Assembly: GCA_029934175.1 (NCBI GenBank)
Contig: JAOZMT010000102.1
Coordinates: 1-7,221, forward strand
From: Victivallales bacterium
Lineage (GTDB): Bacteria > Verrucomicrobiota > Lentisphaeria > Victivallales > JAUVCU01
Direction: 5' to 3'
Length of the DNA: 7,221 nt
Shown: one piece after another, positions 1-5,637 of the stretch
Layout: each line of letters opens with the position of its first letter
Numbering within the stretch: the first letter of the stretch is position 1
The notes under the pieces: generated by a model
Databases searched by the model: none
The model's input: only the letters and a program-made list of their open reading frames with translations
Told to the model about the DNA's origin: nothing
Translations under genes and position numbers: made by a program

Positions 1-102
1 AACTCTTTCAGAGTTAAGAGTTAATACGCTGAAAGCGTTAAATATTTTAGCCTAGCAACGCCCTAGGAAAAATAATAGATAAAACGCACACTGAAAGCGT
101 GC
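1..102. repeat. Cluster of short palindromic hairpins (REP-like intergenic element)
   Basis: Four compact inverted repeats lie within about 100 bases. They are AACTCT-TTC-AGAGTT (1-15), ACGCT-GAA-AGCGT (26-38), CCTAG-CAACGCC-CTAGG (51-67) and GCACACT-GAA-AGCGTGC (86-102, one A.C mismatch). The second and fourth share the exact 10-mer CTGAAAGCGT at 29-38 and 91-100. The first shows the same CTGAAAG apex when read on the minus strand. A 7-bp tandem repeat AGAGTTA (10-23) follows the first hairpin. From memory, similar hairpin, CC..GG hairpin, hairpin series recur between genes in PVC and Bacteroidota genomes. That recollection has not been checked here. Such palindromes are sometimes spread by REP-associated tyrosine transposases, but none is visible in this window. 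The cluster probably continues beyond the left edge. It lies downstream of ung and could help end that transcript. Confidence 0.6.
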
Positions 103-243
103 AACAAAATATAGAATAATTGTGTAAGGGAAAAGCAAATAAATTTGAGTATCAATTCATCTGCAAAGGTCTATAGCCTCATTTAATTATAAAATTTAAA
201 GTTACAACTGTTTTTAAAGAGGATATTCATTTTTCAATATATA
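103..243. other. AT-rich spacer downstream of ung
   Basis: This stretch lies between the palindromic cluster and the ung stop codon. No open frame with a convincing start and ribosome binding site is present, and no strong hairpin followed by a T-tract was found for the minus-strand operon. I see no supported function beyond being the 3' flank of ung. Confidence 0.5.
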
Positions 244-942
244 TTAAAATAAGTCATCTTGAATTTTATCGTTTATATCCCAGTCGATAGGTGGTTTATT
301 ATATTTTCTTAGATATTTATTGATTTTAGAAAATGGTTTAGAACCAAAAAAACCTTTATTTGCAGAAAAAGGTGATGGATGTGCTGATTTAATAATTGTG
401 TGCTTTGAACTAATTAAATCCTCTTTTTTTTGTGCATATTTCCCCCATAGAACAAAAATTATATCAGGGAATTTATTATTGAGATTAGAAATGATAGAAT
501 CAGTAAAAGTTTCCCAACCTATATTTTTATGAGAGTTTGGTTTATGTGCTTCAACTGTCAGAACGGTATTCAGAAGTAGAATTCCTTGTTTAGCCCAATG
601 ATCTAAACAACCATGTTTTGGAATATCAGTATTTAAATCACTTTTTAGTTCTTTGAAAATATTTTTTAATGATGGAGGTTGAGTAATTCCTTTATTAACG
701 GAAAAACTAAGACCATGTGCTTGGTTTGAATTATGATATGGATCTTGTCCGATAATTACAACCCTCACATCTTTAGGGTTAAGAATTTCGAGTGCTTTAA
801 ATATATCTTTTTTAGGTGGAAAAATTTGTTTTGTTAAATATTCTGTTTCTATAAATTGATTAAGATCTGAGAAGTATTTTTCGCTTATACTTTCTTCTAA
901 TAACATACTCCAATGCCTTGGCATTAATTTATATAATGACAT
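244..942 (-). CDS. ung: Uracil-DNA glycosylase, family 1 (UNG)
   Basis: Removes uracil from DNA by cutting the N-glycosidic bond, the first step of base excision repair; acts in the cytoplasm. At 232 residues it matches the family length (E. coli Ung is 229). Seen directly: the water-activating loop GQDPYH at residues 65-70 with catalytic Asp67; AHGLSF with Phe80, which stacks on uracil; LLLNT with Asn125, which reads uracil; and HPSP at 188-191 with catalytic His188. The residue after HPSP is Phe192, where E. coli Ung has the Leu191 that inserts into DNA. The rest of that loop (GFFGSKPFSKIN) is normal. The ATG lies 3 bp beyond the stop of the HDOD gene and in the same frame. Only a weak GGAAAG lies 10 nt upstream, so translation is probably coupled to the HDOD gene. 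It is the last gene of a kinase-HDOD-ung operon. Confidence 0.97.
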   Translation of the reverse strand: MSLYKLMPRHWSMLLEESISEKYFSDLNQFIETEYLTKQIFPPKKDIFKALEILNPKDVRVVIIGQDPYHNSNQAHGLSFSVNKGITQPPSLKNIFKELKSDLNTDIPKHGCLDHWAKQGILLLNTVLTVEAHKPNSHKNIGWETFTDSIISNLNNKFPDIIFVLWGKYAQKKEDLISSKHTIIKSAHPSPFSANKGFFGSKPFSKINKYLRKYNKPPIDWDINDKIQDDLF

Positions 943-945
943 TAA

Positions 946-2001
946 TTAGCTACTTTCCATTTTATAATTTAAAACCTTAGGAATATCGTCAAACAAGGCT
1001 AGTGTATCTTTATCTCGTTCTATGGCTAATTCTATTGTAGCAGGTAAACTAAAAACATCAAGATCTATCTCTAAAACTTGTCCTTTGCCTAACATTCTAG
1101 CCATAGTGGAACTAACATTGACAATTGCACTTAAATGTAATGATAAATCATCAGGCGTTCCTACTTGAAAATAGTCATTATGGTGCTCTATAGCATTTAT
1201 AACTGTTTCATCAATGTCCCAATTTTTAGCTAAACATACACCTGCTTTTTCATAAACATTGTTAAATATATTTTCAAAAGTTTTCTCTGTTAATTCAAAA
1301 TCAACAGTTGTCGGGAAGTCATATAAATCTGGAAGAGCTTTTAAAATCCCTAATTTACCAATATTATGCAATAAGCCGGCAAGGAAAGCTAAATCATGAT
1401 TCGGGAAAAACCTTTGACTGAGAAAACTTGCGATTAATGCAGTGGCATAACTATGTTCTATAATTTGTGTAGCTAATTCATTAAATAGAGGATTTCCAGA
1501 AAAAGACATTTTTGAAGAATACATATAAAGAATAGCCTTAACATTGTCTTTCCCTAACCTTGGTAAAGCCGCAGATAATGTTGAAATTTTATTTCCTCTG
1601 CTATAAAGAGAAGAATTCGTTACTTTAAGAAATTCTCCAGACATAGCTGGGCTATGATTAATCATATTTGCAACTTCATTGTATTCAAAGTCTATATTAT
1701 TCAAAATATTCATTATTTTCATAACATTACTAGGAATTTCGATTACAGGAAATTCATCATCATCAATTTTCTTGTTTAATTCTTTTGAAATAACTTCTGG
1801 ATCTATATCTTCAAACATAGGAACTTCTTCAAGTTCTGAAGCTTGAAAACACCACCAGTAATCAGAATAATCTACTTCCTCTTCCCTAAATTCAGAACAA
1901 TCAATATCAGCTCTTGTGGCTGTGTCATCAAAGTTATTTTCTCTTTGATTCCCTTTCTTATCAAAAAAGAAATCAATAATTTTATCTAAAATATTAGCCA
2001 T
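946..2001 (-). CDS. HDOD-domain signalling protein with degenerate HD motif
   Basis: A 351-residue protein. Residues about 1-80 are a polar, acidic N-terminal region of unknown role (FREEEVDYSDYWW around 38-50). Residues about 84-280 match the HDOD pattern: FPVIEIPSNVMKIMNIL, then INHSPAMSGEFLKVTNS, then LGKDNVKAILYM, then LAGLLHNIGKLGIL. HDOD is a relative of the HD phosphohydrolases, common in bacterial signalling proteins and usually without proven catalysis. Here the metal-binding HD pair reads His212-Asn213 in LLHNIGK, while His183 and the pair His273-His274 remain. I infer that it has no hydrolase activity and works as a binding or scaffold module. No membrane segment or signal peptide is seen. 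The start is supported by AGGAG 5 nt upstream. The gene is 8 bp from the kinase stop and 3 bp from ung, so it is likely cotranscribed and may be a partner or substrate of that kinase. Confidence 0.85.
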   Translation of the reverse strand: MANILDKIIDFFFDKKGNQRENNFDDTATRADIDCSEFREEEVDYSDYWWCFQASELEEVPMFEDIDPEVISKELNKKIDDDEFPVIEIPSNVMKIMNILNNIDFEYNEVANMINHSPAMSGEFLKVTNSSLYSRGNKISTLSAALPRLGKDNVKAILYMYSSKMSFSGNPLFNELATQIIEHSYATALIASFLSQRFFPNHDLAFLAGLLHNIGKLGILKALPDLYDFPTTVDFELTEKTFENIFNNVYEKAGVCLAKNWDIDETVINAIEHHNDYFQVGTPDDLSLHLSAIVNVSSTMARMLGKGQVLEIDLDVFSLPATIELAIERDKDTLALFDDIPKVLNYKMESS

Positions 2002-2006
2002 TGCAA

Positions 2007-2011
2007 CTCCT
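2007..2011 (-). promoter_or_regulatory. Ribosome binding site of the HDOD gene, overlapping the kinase stop codon
   Basis: On the minus strand the junction reads TAGGAGTTGCAATG. The AGGAG motif shares two bases with the kinase TAG stop (2010-2012) and lies 5 nt before the HDOD ATG. A ribosome ending the kinase would sit on this site, which favours coupled translation. It also fixes the HDOD start. Confidence 0.75.
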
Positions 2012-4394
2012 ATTGTTCTAGCTCATTAAATTCACTCAAGTGTCCATATTCATCTTTAAGTCGTGTCATTGCAGTAGCTCCATCTTTTTTTGCTTTGCTA
2101 AATCTTGCATACAAATATCCCTTAATAACATCCGAAGCTATTTTTTTCTCTTCATCTGTATTCGTCATTTGTTTGGCATTATCAAAATCTCCTAGAGCTA
2201 AAGCTAAACCCAAAGCTCCTTTGTTGTCTGTTTTAGATATTTTTTGTATAATAGACTTTAATTCTTTCCCAGATAAACGACGCAAATCTTCATGATTAAG
2301 CCCATCGGAGCCATCATCAATGTCAACTATATTACTTTTTATATTCCTAATAATGCCATTTTTTATTTTTACTCCAGCAAATTTAGTGTCACTATTTACA
2401 ATACTATTCCAAGCATTATAAGTGCTTTGACCATAATCAATAACAACATCATTCCATTTATCAAAGTCTTGTGCTTTTTTGACAGCACTTTCCTCGTCAT
2501 CCGCCATTAGAGTAGGTTCAGTTCTCGGCAGAACTAATGATTCAACCATAGATTTGAAATTTTTAGATCTTCCATATTTCACAAAGTTAAGACCTAGAAC
2601 CTTGCGGTTTCTTTCAATAAGATTATCTAATGCTTTGATACGATTTATTTTTTCTTGTTCAATTTTCAACTTTTCTTCTAAAATAGCTTCGATGTTTTCT
2701 CGATATTTATCCCAATTTGCAATATTTTTAAATAATTTATCATATTCTATTTTTGAAGACTTTTGGAAAGAATTTACTCTAGCGGTTATTTTATCTAATT
2801 GAGCTTGAACTTTAGGATCTTCAGTTTGAATTGATAAAATGAGTTTTTTTACATCATTACATTTTTCAGTAACATTAAATAAGTCTAAGTCTGCCTTTAA
2901 AACATTAATTTCAGATTTATAAGAATCGACCTTTTTCTCATCAATTATTTCATTTTGAAGTTCTGTTCCCAGTAACCCAATATATCGTCTAATATCTTTT
3001 AATTTAGTTCTATATTCTGTGCTATTTGTCATATAAGAAGAATTAGCCTCGTTTATAACAGAATCTAAATTACCTTTGATTTTTTCAGAACTCTCAATTT
3101 CGTATTTTATTCCATTATACATATTTTGTATTTTTTCATTATACTTTGTGCCTCTTGTTACCATTAATGTTTGTTCAAACCTTACTTGTGCTAAATAATA
3201 ATCTATTTTTTCTTTTTTACTCTCAGTTTCCCAGTATGCCTCAATTGCCTGACTGGCTTTGAACGCTCTTTCATTTTTCTTTGTGTTATGAGTTTTATAA
3301 GCAAAATAGGACGCTGTTCCAACTGTTAAAAGAATTAGACTTACTGCACTAATTGTTGCAAATAAACTGCGTTTTTTCTTAAGAGTCCTCGGAGTTCTTG
3401 TTGCAGTCCCAATATTAATTACTGTTCCTGCTCCTTTTTTACCACTAAGAATTTGCTTTATCCTTTTTTGATAATCTTTCCAAGATGTAAATCTTTGCTC
3501 AGGTGACTTTTGCATCATTTTCTTTAACAGATTTACAGTTTGTTGTGATATTTTGACATCAGGATTTAACTCACTTGGCATCGGAAATTCTGCATTTTTA
3601 TGTAATTCTAAAATCTCCATCACATCAGATGATGAAAAAGGAGGTTTTCCTACAATTAAGTTATATAAGGTTGCACCCAAAGAATATTGATCAGTAGTCC
3701 ATTCTAACTTATCAGCTCTTGCTTGTTCAGGACTCATATAAAAAGGCGAACCATCTATTTGACCATTGCCCGCTTCGCTATGACCAATGTGTTGTGCAAT
3801 ACCCATATCCAACAAAAATGCATTATTTTCTTCATTGACCATAATATTACTAGGCTTGATATCTTTATGTATTAATTGATGTTGCGAATATGCATAATCT
3901 AAGGCATCTGATATTTGAATTGAATATTTTAAAGCATCTTTTTCAGATATATTTTGTCCGCGTTCTAATCTTTCTTCTAGTGTTTCTCCATCAACAAAAG
4001 TCATAGCAAGATAATAATGACCATCACTAGAACCTGTATCAATAGCAGATACTATATTAGGATGCTCCAATTTTCCAGTCATACGAGCTTCATTTAAGAA
4101 TTGTTCTACATCAGAAGTATCTTTAACAATTTCATTTTTTAATACTTTTAAGGCAATGTTACGATTCATTGATTTTTGGAGAGCAAGATATACAATTCCC
4201 ATAGAACCTTCGCCGATGACTCGAATTATTTCAAAGCCTCCAATATCAGTTCCTTTAGCTAAAATCGTATCCTCGATACTTGACTCATTTACATTAAATT
4301 CAGAAGTGCAATGAGGGCAAATTACTACTGACTCATTTGATTCTGTATTTATACTAAACTTATTTTCACACTTTGGGCAAATCGTTGTTGTCAT
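2010..4394 (-). CDS. Membrane-anchored Ser/Thr protein kinase with N-terminal zinc ribbon and large C-terminal domain
   Basis: A 794-residue Hanks-type kinase. Residues 6-29 form a zinc ribbon (CPKC, CPHC; C-x2-C-x16-C-x2-C). The kinase domain covers about 54-315: glycine loop GEGSMGIVY (61-69), Lys83 in ALKVL, Glu102 in the C-helix, catalytic loop HKDIKPSN with Asp178, DMG with Asp196 in place of DFG, GSPFYMSPEQ, and DQYSLG. The Arg of HRD is Lys, making it a non-RD kinase, but the ATP and metal residues are kept, so it is probably active. A basic stretch LKKKR precedes one membrane helix at about 344-366. About 430 residues follow, rich in charged helices and predicted coiled coil (for example KLKIEQEKINRIKALDNL). 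By topology they should lie outside the cytoplasm. I do not recognise a sensor family there. The start is supported by GAGGA 7 nt upstream. It is the first gene of the kinase-HDOD-ung operon. Confidence 0.92.
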   Translation of the reverse strand: MTTTICPKCENKFSINTESNESVVICPHCTSEFNVNESSIEDTILAKGTDIGGFEIIRVIGEGSMGIVYLALQKSMNRNIALKVLKNEIVKDTSDVEQFLNEARMTGKLEHPNIVSAIDTGSSDGHYYLAMTFVDGETLEERLERGQNISEKDALKYSIQISDALDYAYSQHQLIHKDIKPSNIMVNEENNAFLLDMGIAQHIGHSEAGNGQIDGSPFYMSPEQARADKLEWTTDQYSLGATLYNLIVGKPPFSSSDVMEILELHKNAEFPMPSELNPDVKISQQTVNLLKKMMQKSPEQRFTSWKDYQKRIKQILSGKKGAGTVINIGTATRTPRTLKKKRSLFATISAVSLILLTVGTASYFAYKTHNTKKNERAFKASQAIEAYWETESKKEKIDYYLAQVRFEQTLMVTRGTKYNEKIQNMYNGIKYEIESSEKIKGNLDSVINEANSSYMTNSTEYRTKLKDIRRYIGLLGTELQNEIIDEKKVDSYKSEINVLKADLDLFNVTEKCNDVKKLILSIQTEDPKVQAQLDKITARVNSFQKSSKIEYDKLFKNIANWDKYRENIEAILEEKLKIEQEKINRIKALDNLIERNRKVLGLNFVKYGRSKNFKSMVESLVLPRTEPTLMADDEESAVKKAQDFDKWNDVVIDYGQSTYNAWNSIVNSDTKFAGVKIKNGIIRNIKSNIVDIDDGSDGLNHEDLRRLSGKELKSIIQKISKTDNKGALGLALALGDFDNAKQMTNTDEEKKIASDVIKGYLYARFSKAKKDGATAMTRLKDEYGHLSEFNELEQ

Positions 4395-4401
4395 TTATTC
4401 T

Positions 4402-4406
4402 TCCTC
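4402..4406 (-). promoter_or_regulatory. Ribosome binding site of the left-arm kinase
   Basis: GAGGA on the minus strand, within the longer AGAGGAAG, 7 nt before the ATG at 4394. It supports this start codon. Confidence 0.7.
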
Positions 4407-4426
4407 TTTTATTGTTGCTTAATATA

Positions 4427-4460
4427 CTGTTTCTATGGGTATCCGATAATAATAAAACAG
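4427..4460 (-). promoter_or_regulatory. Possible leader hairpin in the left-arm kinase mRNA
   Basis: CTGTTT (4427-4432) and AAACAG (4455-4460) form a 6-bp inverted repeat. Inside it, ATCGG-ATA-CCCAT (minus strand) can add a second short stem with one mismatch. It falls between the predicted -10 element at 4477-4482 and the kinase start, so it would lie in the 5' leader. It could affect translation or mRNA stability. It resembles no riboswitch I know and may be chance. Confidence 0.25.
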
Positions 4461-4476
4461 CATTCTATTTACCTTT

Positions 4477-4504
4477 AATATAAATCTTTTTTCTGAATAA
4501 TCAA
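4477..4504 (-). promoter_or_regulatory. Candidate sigma70-type promoter for kinase-HDOD-ung
   Basis: On the minus strand TTGATT (4499-4504) and TATATT (4477-4482) are separated by 16 bp. Transcription would begin near 4470, giving a leader of roughly 75 nt. The hexamers are close to TTGACA and TATAAT. AT-rich sequence gives many chance matches, but the same pair and spacing occur for the opposite direction at 4533-4560. Confidence 0.45.
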
Positions 4505-4529
4505 ATTTTTTTTAATATTTTTATTATAA

Positions 4530-4588
4530 AACTTGATTTTATCCAATTATAATTTATATTTATTAAATATAAAAGTAAAAATCAAGTT
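4530..4588. repeat. 11-bp perfect inverted repeat bracketing the plus-strand promoter
   Basis: AACTTGATTTT (4530-4540) is the exact reverse complement of AAAATCAAGTT (4578-4588), with 37 bp between. The left copy contains the candidate -35 hexamer and the right copy lies just before the ribosome binding site. The spacer holds a 10-bp palindrome AATTATAATT (4545-4554) directly before the candidate -10. It could be a pair of operator half-sites for a looping or dimeric regulator. A hairpin in mRNA is less likely because the left arm would lie upstream of the expected transcription start. Confidence 0.4.
4533..4560 (+). promoter_or_regulatory. Candidate sigma70-type promoter for kinase-uvrC
   Basis: TTGATT (4533-4538) and TATATT (4555-4560) with a 16-bp spacer. 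Transcription would start near 4567, about 36 nt before the kinase ATG. The alternative -10 TATAAT at 4548-4553 is too close (9 bp) to this -35. Hexamers and spacing match the minus-strand candidate exactly. Confidence 0.45.
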
Positions 4589-4593
4589 AAATT

Positions 4594-4598
4594 AAGGA
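4594..4598 (+). promoter_or_regulatory. Ribosome binding site of the right-arm kinase
   Basis: AAGGA lies 4 nt before the ATG at 4603. It is the only purine-rich Shine-Dalgarno-like motif nearby and supports this start. Confidence 0.65.
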
Positions 4599-4602
4599 AA
4601 CT

Positions 4603-5634
4603 ATGTGGTCAATATTCAAAAGTAAAAAGCGTGGAATTGAAGATCCTCCAAAATTAGAAAATCTAAACGAACATTTGTTAGAGTGTCCTGTTTGCAATGA
4701 AATGATCGATTTTTCTGAATGCCCACCATTAACAACAGAGCGTTGCATAGACTGTGATGCTCCATTTTTTGTTCCATATCGAATTGGTGATTATTGGCTT
4801 TTTAAAGTTCTTGGGATTGGTGGAATGGGTTGTGTATATCAAGCATTATATGAACAAGAAGAAGAGTCTGATATTGAATATGCGATAAAACTTTTGCCAT
4901 TTGAAAAAAGAACAGATCCTTATTTAGTTGCTTCTTTACTTGAAGAGGCAAGAATTGGAAAGTCATTTGGAGAACATCCAAATCTCGCAAGGGTTTTTGA
5001 CTTTGGAGAGTCGCAAGGGGACTATTTTTGTGTAATGGAATATATACGAGGCGAGACATTACATGATAAGATACATGATGACGACGAAGAAGATGACGAC
5101 GAAGAAGGAGGAAATATAGATGTTAAGCGAATTCTAAAATGGGGATTACAAATTTTATCTGGAGAACAAAGGATGGTAGAAACAGGATATTTGTATAGAG
5201 ATTTAAAGCCGCACAATATTATTATAGATGAAGATGATAATGCTTGCCTGGTAGATTATGGTTTATGTGCAAGATTGGATCATATTGCTGAACTTAACAA
5301 AATGGATGATTTATTGGGTTCACCACATTTTATGCCACCTGAAAGAATTTTAGGAGAAGATGAAGGGATGCCTGGGGAAATATATAGTCTTGGAATGATT
5401 TTATTTTTTGCATTGGCAAGGTCGACTTATTATTCTCCTACTGAAATTTCATCATTAGTAAAAAAGCATGTTTCAAGTATTAGATTTGCAAGTATAAAAA
5501 ATAGAGTAGGACGACCAATTCCGCAAGCAGTAGCTAATGTTATAGACAAAATGGTTGCAAGAGATCCACTTGCTCGCTATCAATCTTTTGTAGAAGTGGC
5601 AACAGATTTAAAAATTTTATATAATAAATTATAG
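4603..5634 (+). CDS. Soluble Ser/Thr protein kinase with N-terminal zinc ribbon
   Basis: A 343-residue Hanks-type kinase with no membrane helix. A zinc ribbon at Cys28, Cys31, Cys48 and Cys51 has the same C-x2-C-x16-C-x2-C spacing as the divergent kinase. The kinase domain covers about 62-342: GIGGMGCVY (71-79), Lys96 in YAIKLL, C-helix Glu115, catalytic loop YRDLKPHN with Asp200 and Asn205, DYG with Asp218, GSPHFMPPERI, and EIYSLG, where the usual F-helix Asp is Glu259. The Tyr in YRD also occurs in active AGC kinases, so activity is likely. An acidic insert at 159-168 (DDDEE twice) sits between the N-lobe/hinge and helix E and is encoded by an exact 15-bp tandem repeat. The protein ends right after the kinase fold, so it carries no separate sensor domain. 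Its stop is 3 bp before uvrC. It may be a paralogue of the left-arm kinase, now cytoplasmic. Confidence 0.93.
   Translation: MWSIFKSKKRGIEDPPKLENLNEHLLECPVCNEMIDFSECPPLTTERCIDCDAPFFVPYRIGDYWLFKVLGIGGMGCVYQALYEQEEESDIEYAIKLLPFEKRTDPYLVASLLEEARIGKSFGEHPNLARVFDFGESQGDYFCVMEYIRGETLHDKIHDDDEEDDDEEGGNIDVKRILKWGLQILSGEQRMVETGYLYRDLKPHNIIIDEDDNACLVDYGLCARLDHIAELNKMDDLLGSPHFMPPERILGEDEGMPGEIYSLGMILFFALARSTYYSPTEISSLVKKHVSSIRFASIKNRVGRPIPQAVANVIDKMVARDPLARYQSFVEVATDLKILYNKL
5077..5106 (+). repeat. Exact 15-bp tandem duplication coding DDDEE-DDDEE
   Basis: GATGACGACGAAGAA occurs twice in a row (5077-5091, 5092-5106) inside the right-arm kinase. The unit is a multiple of three, so the frame is kept and copy-number change would lengthen or shorten the acidic loop by five residues. 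The identical third bases (GAC and GAT at matching places) indicate a recent duplication or slippage, not selection for acidic residues alone. Confidence 0.85.
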
Positions 5635-5637
5635 AAA

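Noticed and set aside
26..102. CRISPR array or integron attC sites at the left edge
   Set aside because: The shared unit is only about 10 bp, the spacing is irregular, stems vary and the attC end boxes are not met. A palindromic repeat cluster fits better.
172..225. Short minus-strand frame of about 15 codons downstream of ung
   Set aside because: Too short, with no ribosome binding site or motif; expected by chance in AT-rich DNA.
367..369. Phe192 in the UNG DNA-insertion loop where E. coli has Leu191
   Set aside because: Noted in the ung entry. I believe Phe occurs here in other bacterial UNGs, so it is probably a normal variant and not a finding.
320..532. Open frame of 70 residues on the plus strand inside ung
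   Set aside because: It is antisense to the strongly conserved active-site region of ung, has no ribosome binding site and no recognisable motif.
2095..2802. Three plus-strand open frames of 66-107 residues antisense to the left-arm kinase
   Set aside because: They are low-complexity shadows (Ser, Phe, Ile rich) of the charged C-terminal region, without starts supported by ribosome binding sites.
4395..4602. SOS (LexA) operator between the divergent arms
   Set aside because: No CTG-N10-CAG or GAAC-N4-GTTC type box was found; CTGTTT/AAACAG has a 22-bp spacer, too long for such a box.
4802..5216. Minus-strand open frames, one containing a run of serines
   Set aside because: The serine run is the reverse complement of the Asp/Glu tandem repeat in the right-arm kinase, so it is an artefact.
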